Assembly: GCA_947476895.1 (NCBI GenBank)
Contig: CANJRX010000001.1
Span: 120,865-184,864 of the forward strand
DNA length: 64,000 bases
Source of the DNA: Fidelibacterota bacterium
Lineage (GTDB): Bacteria > Pseudomonadota > Alphaproteobacteria > Rhodospirillales > Rhodospirillaceae
Direction: 5' to 3'
Shown: positions 1 to 9,058 of the stretch, in pieces
How the letters are laid out: each line of letters starts with the position of its first letter
Position numbering within the stretch: position 1 is the stretch's first letter
Notes under the pieces: model-generated
Seen by the model: the letters and a program-made list of their open reading frames with translations, nothing else
Told to the model about the DNA's origin: nothing
The model's database searches: none
Made by a program: the position numbers and the translations under genes

Positions 1-1
1 T

Positions 2-1729
2 CAGGGCCGGCATCAGGACGCGGCGGACGTGCTTCATACGGCGCTCGGCCATCATCCGGGCGCTTTTGAGCCCAGGTTCATGCTGGGATCGATCATGCGC
101 ACCTTGGGCCGCCGCGATGAGGCCCTGCGCTACTATCACGAAGCCTTGGCGATCAATCCCAACATCGCCGAAATTCACAGCAACATGGGCGTGCTGCATC
201 ACGATCAGGGCGAACTGGAGCCGGCTATCGCCTGCTACCGCGAAGCCTTGCGGCTTGCGCCCGGCCAGATCGAAGCGCGCCGCAATCTTGCTGCGGCTTT
301 GCGCGCTCTTGGACGCATCGACGAAGGCATGGTTGAGTTTGAGACCATCCTGAAATTCGATCCCACCTACGCCTATGCCGAACTGATGGCGATGCACAGC
401 GCCCGTGAGCTGTGCCAATGGGAACACTTCGATGCCATGGCGGCCCGCGCCCGCGCACTGGCCGTCACGCAGGCCGGGAAATTCTCGCCGTTCCTTTTGT
501 TGTCATGGCCTGTACCGCCCGATCTGTTGCTGAAAGCCGCCACGGCTTTCGCAGCGGCTTTTGTCCCGCCGCAAACATTGATGCCGGCAGCCCCTCAAAG
601 CGGCGCAAGAAAACTGCGCATTGGTTACTTTTCACCGGACTTCCGCGATCACGTTGTGGCCAACGTCATTCCCGAAGTGCTGGAATGCCACGACCGCGCG
701 GCCTTCGATGTTGTGGCGTACTCCTACGGGCCGCATGACGATTCGATTCAAAGGAAACGTATTCAGGCAGCCTGCACGGATTTTGTCGACGTGCGCGGCC
801 TTTCCGATGACGATGCCGCGAAAAAGATTCGCGATGATGGTGTCGATATACTTGTCGACCTCAACGGCTTCACCGGCAGCATTCGCCATCAGGTTCCCGC
901 ACGCCGGCCTGCGCCTGTGCAAATCAGTTGGCTTGGGTATCCGGGCACCACGGGATCGACGGCGATCGATTATCTGGTGGCCGACGCCTTCACAATCCCC
1001 ACCGATGCCGAGCGATTTTACAGCGAGAAAATCATCCGCCTGCCGCATTCGAGCCAGCCGCACGACCGCAAACGTGTGATCGGCGATGCGCGTCCGCGCG
1101 AAACCTATGGCCTGCCGGCCGAAGGTTTTGTGTTCTGTTCGTTCAATCACCCGCAAAAGATTACACCGGGCATCTTCGGCGCGTGGATGGCGATCTTAAA
1201 AGCCGTGCCCGAGAGCGTGCTGTGGCTTAAAGCCGACCGTGAGGACACCAAAGCCAATCTTCAGCGCGCAGCGCTGGCAGCAGGCATTGATGCGACGCGC
1301 CTGGTGTTTGCCGCGCGCACAAAAGATCCGGCAGAGCACCTTGCGCGTTACCGTACGGCGGATTTGGCGCTTGATACATTCCCCTACAACTCGCACACCA
1401 CGGCCAACGACGCCCTTTGGGTGGGATGCCCCTTGGTCACGCTTGCGGGCGATACCATGCCCGCCCGCATTGCCGGGGGGATTTTGCAGGCTTTAAATTT
1501 GCGGCAGCTTTTAACGGCGTCGCTTGAGGCTTATCGCGACACCGCCATACATTTCGCGCGCACGCCCCATGATCTCGCTGAGATCAAGCGCCAGCTTAGT
1601 GTGGGGAAAGGCGAAGGCCATTTCGACACCACGCTTTTCACGCGCCATTTGGAAATGGGGTTCCGCGAGGCCTGGACGATTCACAGCGCCGGCGAAGCGC
1701 CGCGGCATATCGCCGTTAAAGCGCCTTAG
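2..1729 (+). CDS. TPR / O-GlcNAc transferase-like glycosyltransferase (GT41), 5' partial
   Basis: Several TPR units fill the first ~130 residues and are followed by a SPINDLY/OGT catalytic region (GT41), which in this family uses a nucleotide-sugar donor. Visible family features are the IGYFSPDFRDH entry strand, the VDILVDLNGFTG segment, FCSFNHPQKITP, and the C-terminal TTANDALWVGCPLVTL loop that contacts the UDP-sugar in relatives. A GTG at 29 could be a start, but the frame is open to the window edge and the upstream codons still read as TPR sequence (GRHQDAAD), so the gene almost certainly begins outside the window. Its stop overlaps the convergent methyltransferase by 3-4 bp. The acceptor protein is unknown. 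Confidence 0.88.
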   Translation, partial: QGRHQDAADVLHTALGHHPGAFEPRFMLGSIMRTLGRRDEALRYYHEALAINPNIAEIHSNMGVLHHDQGELEPAIACYREALRLAPGQIEARRNLAAALRALGRIDEGMVEFETILKFDPTYAYAELMAMHSARELCQWEHFDAMAARARALAVTQAGKFSPFLLLSWPVPPDLLLKAATAFAAAFVPPQTLMPAAPQSGARKLRIGYFSPDFRDHVVANVIPEVLECHDRAAFDVVAYSYGPHDDSIQRKRIQAACTDFVDVRGLSDDDAAKKIRDDGVDILVDLNGFTGSIRHQVPARRPAPVQISWLGYPGTTGSTAIDYLVADAFTIPTDAERFYSEKIIRLPHSSQPHDRKRVIGDARPRETYGLPAEGFVFCSFNHPQKITPGIFGAWMAILKAVPESVLWLKADREDTKANLQRAALAAGIDATRLVFAARTKDPAEHLARYRTADLALDTFPYNSHTTANDALWVGCPLVTLAGDTMPARIAGGILQALNLRQLLTASLEAYRDTAIHFARTPHDLAEIKRQLSVGKGEGHFDTTLFTRHLEMGFREAWTIHSAGEAPRHIAVKAP

Positions 1730-2331
1730 CTGCCGGGAAAGAATGCAGCCGAGTACGCCATAGCAACGTCTTGCGTTGTAGGCGAGACAAAGGCCAAGGC
1801 CCACAAATCATAATCCGGCGCCGGACGTCCGCCGACCAGCGTTGCATTAAAGCCCGCGTCATTGAGCTCGGCCATAAGGGTTTTTTGCGTGAACCCACAG
1901 CGGTGCGCCATGAAGTGCATGCCGCCCGCAATGGACGGCCGGTGACCGTAGATGATGTCGAGCGGCGTGATGGTACCCACCTCGGACATATAGACAGCGT
2001 CCGTCAATTTCCCTTGGGCCACTTCGGCGCAGATGGATTGTAAATCGGGACAGGTGATCAGCACGAAACCGCCCGGCTTTAGGACGCGGCGAAACTGCGC
2101 GAGCGCCGTCGGAACTTCGTGCGGGTAAAGATGCTCGATACTGTGGGACGAATAGAGGGCGTCATAGCTCGCGTCCGGCACCTTCGACATATCGGTCATA
2201 GAGCCGAGAATATCGGGCTGCGCGTTGGGGTCGACGTACATGGTTGTTTCGCGCCAGGCGTCCGCATACCGGCCGAAGGGGGTTTGCGCCTGGCGCGAAC
2301 CGCCGCATCCGACATGCAAAAAGGTCTTCAT
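1726..2331 (-). CDS. SAM-dependent class I methyltransferase
   Basis: A 201-residue single-domain class I methyltransferase. The N-terminus carries an HVGCGG motif I at residues 6-11, an acidic residue in VDPNAQPD for the SAM ribose, and YDALYSSHSIEHLYPHE as motif IV, followed by the VLKPGGFVLITCPD post-motif typical of Methyltransf_11/23 proteins. The substrate cannot be read from sequence. It sits tail to tail with the O-GlcNAc-transferase-like gene, sharing the stop region, and starts about 90 bp from the divergent mtgA. Because many SPINDLY-like genes lie in glycan or surface-modification loci, a sugar or lipid-linked substrate is possible, but that is inference. Confidence 0.8.
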   Translation of the reverse strand: MKTFLHVGCGGSRQAQTPFGRYADAWRETTMYVDPNAQPDILGSMTDMSKVPDASYDALYSSHSIEHLYPHEVPTALAQFRRVLKPGGFVLITCPDLQSICAEVAQGKLTDAVYMSEVGTITPLDIIYGHRPSIAGGMHFMAHRCGFTQKTLMAELNDAGFNATLVGGRPAPDYDLWALAFVSPTTQDVAMAYSAAFFPGS

Positions 2332-2424
2332 CTCCGTCGCTCCTGTACCTAACGCATGCTAGGGTCGCCGACGTGCGGCAACGCATGATAATCCTTGGGG
2401 ATAATCCTGGCAGGCTGACCGAAT

Positions 2425-3117
2425 ATGAGCAAGCTCCGCGTCAGAATTGCAAAAGCGCTGGTGTGGATTTTCGCCGGCGTGGTTCTTGTGCCAATTGCGT
2501 TGGTATTGCTTTACCGCTTTGTCAGCCCGCCTATCACACCCTTGATGCTGATCAGGGGCGGCAACGTCGCGTATCAATGGGTACCGATGACGCGCATCGC
2601 ACCAGTGCTCGCACGCTCGGTACTGACGGCGGAAGACGAGAACTTCTGCCAGCATCACGGGTTTGATAAGGCCGCCTTGCAAAAAGCCCTCGATCAATAC
2701 CTGGATGAAGACGAAGAAGCCACGCTCCGCGGCGGCAGTACAATCTCGCAGCAAACCGCCAAGAACGTTTTCCTGTGGCCCGACCGCACCTGGATTCGCA
2801 AAGGGCTGGAAACGGGCTTCACGCTTTATATCGAAGCCATGTGGCCGAAGCAGCGCATCATGGAAGTGTATTTAAACGTGGTGGAGTGGGCGCCCGGCGT
2901 TTACGGGGCAGAAGCTGCGGCGCGCCATCATTTCAAAAAAAGTGCGGCAGCCTTATCCGCCCACGAAGCGGCAGCCCTGGCGGCCGTGCTGCCCAATCCG
3001 CGCAAATGGAATGCGTCGAATCCCGGACCTTATGTACAGGGCCGCACGACCACGCTGCAGGGTCGCGCCGCGCGCGTGGGCGCGCTCGCGAACTGCCTGC
3101 AAAATCCTAAGCCTTGA
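2425..3117 (+). CDS. mtgA: Monofunctional peptidoglycan glycosyltransferase
   Basis: GT51 enzyme that polymerises lipid II into glycan strands at the periplasmic face of the inner membrane. The 230-residue length matches the monofunctional family and no transpeptidase domain follows. An N-terminal membrane anchor covers about residues 9-31. The EDENF motif begins with the presumed catalytic Glu70, and RGGSTISQQTAKN lies at 102-114, with the second conserved motif region around QRIMEVYLNVVEW. Its 3' end overlaps the convergent response-regulator gene by 11 bp. Start ATG 2425 gives a short cytosolic tail before the anchor, as expected. Confidence 0.95.
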   Translation: MSKLRVRIAKALVWIFAGVVLVPIALVLLYRFVSPPITPLMLIRGGNVAYQWVPMTRIAPVLARSVLTAEDENFCQHHGFDKAALQKALDQYLDEDEEATLRGGSTISQQTAKNVFLWPDRTWIRKGLETGFTLYIEAMWPKQRIMEVYLNVVEWAPGVYGAEAAARHHFKKSAAALSAHEAAALAAVLPNPRKWNASNPGPYVQGRTTTLQGRAARVGALANCLQNPKP

Positions 3118-3772
3118 AATCGTGCGGCTGGCGCGGTGGCGGCGCCGGCTTGCGCTGGTCTTCGGCTGCCGTCGGTTCGGGTTCGGTGGTGTTTATCACA
3201 ACCTCGGCCGTAGCATCTGACGGCAACACAACAGGATCTTTGTCCAAACGCGGCTTAGCAACTTTACCGCCAGCCAGGGCGCGTTCCAGCGCCTCGATCA
3301 GATTGGCGACGCCGACAGGTTTCACAAGGAAGGCCGAGATCCCGAGCCGCGCCGCGCTGCGGTAAAGGTCCATATTGTTATCGCCCGTCATCATGACGAC
3401 CGGCAATTTCTTCAGAATTTCTGATTTAGCCGCCCGCAGTTTTTCAATGAACTTAAGCCCGTTCATACCCAGCAGGTGATAGTCGACAATAGCGACATGA
3501 GCGAGGTTTGGATTTTGCTCGAGATTATAAAATGCATCTTCGCCTGAACGCGCGGCATGCAAGCCGCCGACATGGCTTTTCAACATGCTTTCCACGAGGT
3601 CGAGCACAAAGTTTTGGTCCTCGACCACGAGGACCGAGGCCTCCTTTAGGGGCCGCGGCGTTTTATCTTTGTCTTTGGATCCCACGGATACGGCCTCCCG
3701 GCTCACATCGGCGTATGCATGATCATAGGATAGGACCAACCGGTTAATCCACCGCGGAACTGTACCCTTCAC
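3107..3772 (-). CDS. Response regulator receiver protein
   Basis: A CheY-like receiver domain lies at about residues 46-165: acidic pair E51-D52, phospho-acceptor Asp97 in VAIVDYHLLGMNG, Thr129 in MMTGD, and Lys151 in FLVKPVG. It is followed by a Pro/Ala/Glu-rich low-complexity tail of ~50 residues and no DNA-binding or enzymatic output domain, so output is probably by protein-protein contact. No histidine kinase is adjacent. The long N-terminal segment before the receiver (about 45 residues) is poorly conserved in appearance, and an internal GTG near residue 30 could be the true start. Confidence 0.85.
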   Translation of the reverse strand: MKGTVPRWINRLVLSYDHAYADVSREAVSVGSKDKDKTPRPLKEASVLVVEDQNFVLDLVESMLKSHVGGLHAARSGEDAFYNLEQNPNLAHVAIVDYHLLGMNGLKFIEKLRAAKSEILKKLPVVMMTGDNNMDLYRSAARLGISAFLVKPVGVANLIEALERALAGGKVAKPRLDKDPVVLPSDATAEVVINTTEPEPTAAEDQRKPAPPPRQPHDFKA

Positions 3773-3792
3773 GGATGTGGATCAGATAACGC

Positions 3793-4623
3793 TTAGATAA
3801 CAATCGTAGCGGCTTCGTTCTCTAAAAACCGCAGGATCGACAAGGCGGCCATATGGGAGGTCTTGGGATTATCAGGCGAAGGATTGGCGTTGATCCGTAA
3901 AGAGAGGCTGCCAAAGGCGCCCTCGGCTTCCAGGTGATGCACGTTCTGGGTCACGTTGGGATCAGCCACAAGTTCGACTCGGGTGGCTTCGAAGCCCATG
4001 CCCGCCAGTGCCGCCGTGGCGGCGACATTGGCGTTCTTTGGGAACGTGAGGGCAGCTTCGCGCGCGTTACCGGAAAAAATCACGGTCGGTACGGTGATCG
4101 CATCAAGATCATGCGCGCTTTCAGCCGGCGTGCCTTTCCAAGCTTTCGGCGGTTTGCTTGAGCGCAGCGTAACCTTTGTAAGCCCTGCGAGCTTTCCTGA
4201 AGAGAGCGCGTCTACACCCGGCAAGGCACCCGCAACCAGTTTCAGCTTGCCCGCGGATTTTGCGGCGGCGGCTTTGATCGTGTTCCACAATGATTCATCG
4301 GCGAGGCTGCCGGTGGACGCGAGGATGAAATCGACGCCCGCTTCAAGCACCGGCGCGGCATAGGCCGCAACCGCGCTATGACCGGCGCATTCAACGACGC
4401 GGTCGGGCTTGAAGGCGAGAAGCTCGGCCAAGGAGTTCACAAGGGGATGCGCGCCGACAGAGGCTTTATCGCCGCCCATGCCCAAGGCCGCAACGACCTG
4501 CAGCCGCGACCCGGGGGCCGCGCAGAACTGCGTCACGATTTTCGCGATAGCGCCATTGCCGATAAGAGCGATTTTCAAAGCTGCCGACCCGGAATATTGA
4601 ACCTTGCCGGTCATACCATACAC
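3793..4623 (-). CDS. nadX: L-aspartate dehydrogenase-like protein
   Basis: NAD(P)-dependent aspartate dehydrogenase, which in known members makes iminoaspartate for NAD synthesis or deaminates aspartate. A Rossmann motif IALIGNGAIAK lies near the N-terminus, followed by VVECAGHSAV, LVAGALPGVDAL and the family signature NVHHLEAEGAFG, whose histidine is the proposed catalytic residue. The C-terminal NPKTSHMAALS block is also typical. Length 276 fits the family. No nadA or nadC lies nearby, so the pathway role is not shown by context. A second ATG three codons in (4614) is an equally good start. Confidence 0.85.
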   Translation of the reverse strand: MYGMTGKVQYSGSAALKIALIGNGAIAKIVTQFCAAPGSRLQVVAALGMGGDKASVGAHPLVNSLAELLAFKPDRVVECAGHSAVAAYAAPVLEAGVDFILASTGSLADESLWNTIKAAAAKSAGKLKLVAGALPGVDALSSGKLAGLTKVTLRSSKPPKAWKGTPAESAHDLDAITVPTVIFSGNAREAALTFPKNANVAATAALAGMGFEATRVELVADPNVTQNVHHLEAEGAFGSLSLRINANPSPDNPKTSHMAALSILRFLENEAATIVI

Positions 4624-4649
4624 AGCAGGCGAGGCAACTGCGCGGGTAA

Positions 4650-5252
4650 CTAGGTAGACTTTTCCGCGAGGCGGCGTTCCAGATGATCAAGGCGGTCCGC
4701 GCCCCAAAACGGCTCGCCGTCCAACAGTGTATAAGGTGCGCCGTTCATGCCTTCGGCTTTGGCGGTTTCCACAGCTTTGATGACGGCCCGCTTGGCGCCT
4801 ATGTCTTTTTCAGCCGCCACGATCTCGGCTTCGGTCACGGGCAGATCTTTACAAGCCGCGAGAATCTCGGGTGCTGTGGCGATGCTGCGGCCATGGCCGA
4901 ACAGCTGCAGCATGACGGCGCGGGCGAAAGCATGAGACAGCCCCTCGTCCCGCGCCTTGAGCAGATAAAAAGCATAACGCGCGAGCTTTACATCTGGCGG
5001 AAACGGATCGGGCAGACGCGAGGGCAATCCGGCAAATTCACAGCTGCGGGCGAAGTCGATTTTGAGATACTCGAATTTCGCCTGGATCATCATGGGCGGT
5101 GTGACGCCTTGCGCTTGGAACAGGTGACCCAGCGAAACCGCGGTCCATTCAACTGAGCGCCCATAGCGCGCCGCCAGATCGTCGATCTGCTGCACGGCGA
5201 TGTAGGAATAGGTCGAGGTGAAGTCGAAGAAGAAGCGGATGGGCGTGGGCAT
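4650..5252 (-). CDS. 2-hydroxychromene-2-carboxylate isomerase-like (DsbA/kappa-GST fold)
   Basis: A 200-residue thioredoxin-fold protein of the HCCA isomerase / kappa-class GST family. The N-terminal FFFDFTSTYSYIA matches the family's F-D-x-x-S-x-Y-S-Y region, with Ser in the position of the glutathione-contacting serine, and the C-terminal NGAPYTLLDGEPFWGADRLDHLE matches the conserved G-x-P segment and F-W-G-x-D-R motif. Known members isomerise chromene carboxylates in naphthalene catabolism, but no ring-cleavage genes lie here, so a general glutathione-linked detoxification role is more likely. It lies 26 bp upstream of, and is probably co-transcribed with, the aspartate dehydrogenase gene. 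Confidence 0.82.
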   Translation of the reverse strand: MPTPIRFFFDFTSTYSYIAVQQIDDLAARYGRSVEWTAVSLGHLFQAQGVTPPMMIQAKFEYLKIDFARSCEFAGLPSRLPDPFPPDVKLARYAFYLLKARDEGLSHAFARAVMLQLFGHGRSIATAPEILAACKDLPVTEAEIVAAEKDIGAKRAVIKAVETAKAEGMNGAPYTLLDGEPFWGADRLDHLERRLAEKST

Positions 5253-5328
5253 GAGCGAGTCCTGGGTTAAGTCTTCTTATATCCGCCTTTATGCGCACGA
5301 TAAATTTGTTTGCATGAATAGGGCCTAT

Positions 5329-6615
5329 TCACGCATCTGCCCGGCCCTTGCGAATGGCCTTGCGCCCGAAGCGCGCGCGCACGCTATCCATGGCGCGCTC
5401 GACCTTGGCATGGCGGGGCGCTTCGCCGGGTTTCGCAAACAGGTCCGGAGCATCGGCCAGGGCTGCATCGGTCAGGGTATCCATGCCGATGCCGATCAAC
5501 CGGAAAGGTGCAGCGCTGGCTTCTTTCAGCAGCAAGGGTTCCGCCGCCTGGAAGATGACTTCGGCCAGTTGAGTGGGCTGGGCCAAGCGTCGATTGCGGG
5601 TGCGGAGTTTAAACCGCGCGGTTTTGAGTTTCAGGCTGACGGTTGCGCCCGCGAGGCCGTAAGACTTCAGACGGTCGGCCACGCGCTCGCACAGCGGCCA
5701 TAACCTGCGACGCAGTTCGGCCATATCTTTCACATCGGTCTCAAACGTGGTTTCCGCCGAGACGCTTTTAGACTCGCGTTCGATATTGACGCTGCGGTGA
5801 TCAATGCCGCGCGCGAGGTGGGCCAGATGTTCGCCGGTGTCGCCATACCGCCCGGCAAGGTCCTGTTCCTTGCGCTTCTGCAAATCGCCGATGGTGAACA
5901 GGCCGTCCACTTTCAACTGTTCCGCCAGAGACGGCCCTACACCCGGCAACTTGGTGATAGGAAGGTCATGAAGAATTTGCACGGCGTCGCTTTGCCCCAC
6001 CACGGCGAAACCACGCGGCTTGTCAAAATCAGACGCCATCTTGGCCAGGAACTTGTTGTAGCTGAGACCGATAGAGACAGTGATGCGCACGTTGCGTTCA
6101 ATCTCGCGGGCAACATGGGCCAACGTCGCGGCCGGCGAACGGCCGAACAAAAGCGTGGTGCCGGAAAGGTCGAGAAAGGCTTCGTCGAGAGATAAGGGCT
6201 CTACCAGCGGCGTGGCGCTGTCGAAAATGTGGCGCACGTCTTGGCTGACGCGTTTGTACTTGGCCATGTCGGGTTTGATGACGACAGCGTGCGGGCAGAG
6301 CTTCAGGGCTTTATACATCGGCATGGCCGAACGCGGACCGAAGCGCCGCGCGATATAACAAGCCGTTGAGACCACGCCGCGCTTACCGCCACCGATCAAC
6401 ACTGGCTTGTCGGCCAGAGCTGGATTATCGCGCTTCTCAACCGAGGCATAAAAAGCATCGCAATCGATATGCGCGATGGAAAGCCGCCCGAGTTCAGGAT
6501 GACTGACCATGCGATCCGAGCCGCAACGGCTGCAGGACGCCGATGTCTTAGCGTATTCGGCGAGGCAATCGCGGCACAGGCTGGTGACCTGTTCAGGGGA
6601 AACGGACGTGACCAT
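5329..6615 (-). CDS. dinB: DNA polymerase IV with N-terminal zinc ribbon
   Basis: Y-family translesion polymerase. The first palm motif HIDCDAFYASVE holds the catalytic Asp51, and LSLDEAFLDLS holds Asp144-Glu145. A helix-hairpin-helix segment (ITKLPGVGPSLAEQL) and little-finger region follow. Length is 428 residues, longer than E. coli DinB because of an N-terminal extension with a CxxC-x10-CxxC pattern (Cys14, Cys17, Cys28, Cys31) that looks like a small zinc ribbon. No LexA box was identified in the 122-bp divergent spacer, so SOS control is not shown. There is no imuA/imuB neighbour. Confidence 0.93.
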   Translation of the reverse strand: MVTSVSPEQVTSLCRDCLAEYAKTSASCSRCGSDRMVSHPELGRLSIAHIDCDAFYASVEKRDNPALADKPVLIGGGKRGVVSTACYIARRFGPRSAMPMYKALKLCPHAVVIKPDMAKYKRVSQDVRHIFDSATPLVEPLSLDEAFLDLSGTTLLFGRSPAATLAHVAREIERNVRITVSIGLSYNKFLAKMASDFDKPRGFAVVGQSDAVQILHDLPITKLPGVGPSLAEQLKVDGLFTIGDLQKRKEQDLAGRYGDTGEHLAHLARGIDHRSVNIERESKSVSAETTFETDVKDMAELRRRLWPLCERVADRLKSYGLAGATVSLKLKTARFKLRTRNRRLAQPTQLAEVIFQAAEPLLLKEASAAPFRLIGIGMDTLTDAALADAPDLFAKPGEAPRHAKVERAMDSVRARFGRKAIRKGRADA

Positions 6616-6737
6616 CGCCGCAGTTTAAGCTGAATCTGAGACGCTCACCATTGACACCTGCCTTAAGTCCCCCAAGTTGACTTCATTCCCGGAAAGGTTC
6701 AATTCAAGGCCACCCGTATGGCAAAAGGCGATTTGAC

Positions 6738-8561
6738 GTGAGCAATCAGTCCCGTGGCGGCGGCCCAACGCGTTGGAATATGCCCGACCGCCCGCGCAGT
6801 AAGAACTACGCTTACTTGCGCCGCACCTATGCCTTCACGCGCCCCTATGCGCGCCAGCTGAGCTTCTTCGGTATGGCGCTGGCCGTGACCTCGATCGCCA
6901 CGTTGAGCATCGGCACGGGTCTCAAATTCGTTATCGACCGGGGTTTGAGCCAGGGCAGCGCCGCGATGTTGGATCAGGGCCTCGCCCTTTTGATCGGCAT
7001 CGTTGTCGTTATCGCCGTCGGCACCTTTGTGCGTTTCTATTACATTTCCTGGGTGGGTGAGCGCGTGGTTGCGGATATCCGCAAAGCCGTCTTCAACCAC
7101 ATCCTCAGTCTCAGCCCCGGATTTTTTGAGACTACCAAAACCGGCGAGATCCTTTCGCGCCTGACGACTGATACGTCGCTGTTGCAGCAGGTAATTGGTT
7201 CAAGCTTTTCCATTGCCATTCGCAACGTGTTCGCCTTGATCGGCGGCGTGATCATGTTGATGGTCACGAATATTAAGCTGACTGGCTTAGTGGCTTTGGT
7301 CGTTCCGGTCGTGATCGTTCCGATCATTTGGTATGGCCGCAAAGTGCGCACGCTGTCGCGCGAGACCCAAGACCGCGTTGCGGACGTAGGCTCCTACGCC
7401 GAGGAAAATCTCAACGCCATCCGCACGGTGCAGGCCTTTGTGCACGAAGACATCGACCGTGGTTTCTTCGGTCGCAACGTCGAGGGCGCTTTTTCAACGG
7501 CCATGAAGCGCATCTTCGCGCGCGCCATGTTGGGCGCGGTGGTGATTTTGTTGGTGTTCAGCGCGATCTCGGCCGTGGTTTGGGCGGGCGGGCGCGACGT
7601 GATCCAAGGCGACATCACGCCGGGGGCGCTGTCGGCCTTCATCTTCTACGCCATCATGGTTGCCGCTTCGGTGGGCGCGATGACGGAAGTGATGGGTGAT
7701 CTACAACGCGCGGCGGGTGCGACGGAACGCCTGATCGAGTTGCTGGAAATGAAGTTAGATATCATGGCGCCGGCATCACCGAAGCCCATGCCGACACCGG
7801 CGCGCGGCGCGGTCGATTTTGAAAACGTCACCTTCCATTATCCGTCACGGCCGGGGACAGCTGCGTTAAAAGGCCTGTCGCTCTCTGTCACACCCGGCGA
7901 GCACGTGGCGCTTGTGGGGCCATCGGGCGCAGGCAAAACCACGGTATTTCAGCTGTTGCTGCGTTTTTACGATCCGCAATCGGGGACGGTGCGCATTGAC
8001 GGTATGGACTTGAAGGATGTTGATCCGCGCGATGCGCGTGCGCGCATCGGTCTGGTCTCGCAGGACCCGGTGATCTTCGCCGCCGACGCCATGGAAAATA
8101 TCCGCTATGGCCGCCCTACCGCGACCGACGCCGAGGTATATGCAGCCGCCGAAGCCGCCGCGGCTATGGAGTTTATCGCCAAGCTACCCGACGGTATGAA
8201 AAGCTTTCTGGGTGAGCGCGGTGTGCGCCTGTCCGGTGGACAAAAGCAACGCATCGCCATTGCCCGCGCCATCTTGCGCGATCCGGCTTTGTTGCTGCTG
8301 GATGAAGCCACCAGCGCGTTGGATGCCGAGAACGAACGCCTGGTGCAGGTCGCCTTGGAACGTCTGATGGTGGGACGCACCACCATGGTTATCGCCCATC
8401 GCTTGGCGACTGTGGTCAACGCCGACCGCATTGCGGTGATCGATGACGGTCATCTCGTTGCCACGGGCAATCACGAGCAGCTGCTAGTCAGCAATCCGCT
8501 ATACGCCCGCGTTGCGGCCTTGCAGTTCTCGGCCGACGGCGCGGCAAACGCGGCGCAGTAG
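6738..8561 (+). CDS. ABC exporter, fused permease-ATPase (MsbA/LmrA type)
   Basis: A half-transporter of 607 residues that would work as a homodimer in the inner membrane. A six-helix transmembrane domain spans about residues 40-330. The ATPase domain carries Walker A GPSGAGKTT at 394-402, signature LSGGQKQR near 495, Walker B LLLLDEAT, and an H-loop IAHRLAT. Substrate cannot be assigned; relatives export lipid A, lipids or drugs. The start is a GTG at 6738. The convergent arfB gene ends immediately after its stop with no spacer. Strongly basic N-terminal 30 residues precede the first helix. Confidence 0.9.
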   Translation: MSNQSRGGGPTRWNMPDRPRSKNYAYLRRTYAFTRPYARQLSFFGMALAVTSIATLSIGTGLKFVIDRGLSQGSAAMLDQGLALLIGIVVVIAVGTFVRFYYISWVGERVVADIRKAVFNHILSLSPGFFETTKTGEILSRLTTDTSLLQQVIGSSFSIAIRNVFALIGGVIMLMVTNIKLTGLVALVVPVVIVPIIWYGRKVRTLSRETQDRVADVGSYAEENLNAIRTVQAFVHEDIDRGFFGRNVEGAFSTAMKRIFARAMLGAVVILLVFSAISAVVWAGGRDVIQGDITPGALSAFIFYAIMVAASVGAMTEVMGDLQRAAGATERLIELLEMKLDIMAPASPKPMPTPARGAVDFENVTFHYPSRPGTAALKGLSLSVTPGEHVALVGPSGAGKTTVFQLLLRFYDPQSGTVRIDGMDLKDVDPRDARARIGLVSQDPVIFAADAMENIRYGRPTATDAEVYAAAEAAAAMEFIAKLPDGMKSFLGERGVRLSGGQKQRIAIARAILRDPALLLLDEATSALDAENERLVQVALERLMVGRTTMVIAHRLATVVNADRIAVIDDGHLVATGNHEQLLVSNPLYARVAALQFSADGAANAAQ

Positions 8562-9020
8562 TTAGTCCCAATCTTTGGAGGTCACACGCCGCTGACCTTT
8601 GGTCGAGCTGCGTTGGCTTTTGCTGTCCATGCGCTTAGCCCTGGCGGAACGTGTGGGCTTGGTTTTGACGCGCTTCTTCTGCACAACCGTCGCCTGACGG
8701 ATCAACTCTAAGATCCGATCCACCGCATCCTTGCGGTTCATCTCCTGCGTGCGGTGCTGATTCGCCGTGATGACAATTTCGCCGTCGTTGGTCGCGCGTT
8801 TGCCGGCCAGCTTGATCAGCCGCACCGCCACCGCGTTCGGCAACGACGGCGAGCGGCGCGCATCAAAGCGCAACTGTACAGCGCTAGAAACCTTATTGAC
8901 GTTTTGCCCGCCCGGTCCGCTGGAGCGGATAAACGTCATCTCCAGCTCGGCCTCGTCCAGATTGAGGGTTGGCGTGACGGGAATATATGGCGGCATGGAT
9001 CGCGACCGGGTAAAAGCCAT
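8562..9020 (-). CDS. arfB: Alternative ribosome-rescue factor / peptidyl-tRNA hydrolase
   Basis: Releases peptides from ribosomes stalled on broken mRNA. The catalytic GGQ is at residues 37-39 within SSGPGGQNVNKVSS, followed by the release-factor-like fold, and the C-terminus is a very basic Lys/Arg-rich tail (about residues 110-145) that threads into the empty mRNA channel in known ArfB. Length 152 is close to the family norm of ~140. An internal ATG at residue 9 gives an N-terminus more like characterised proteins. The gene ends directly against the ABC exporter gene. Confidence 0.92.
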   Translation of the reverse strand: MAFTRSRSMPPYIPVTPTLNLDEAELEMTFIRSSGPGGQNVNKVSSAVQLRFDARRSPSLPNAVAVRLIKLAGKRATNDGEIVITANQHRTQEMNRKDAVDRILELIRQATVVQKKRVKTKPTRSARAKRMDSKSQRSSTKGQRRVTSKDWD

Positions 9021-9058
9021 TGAGTACGTTTGTTGAGCTTAACTGATAACGGCTTAAA

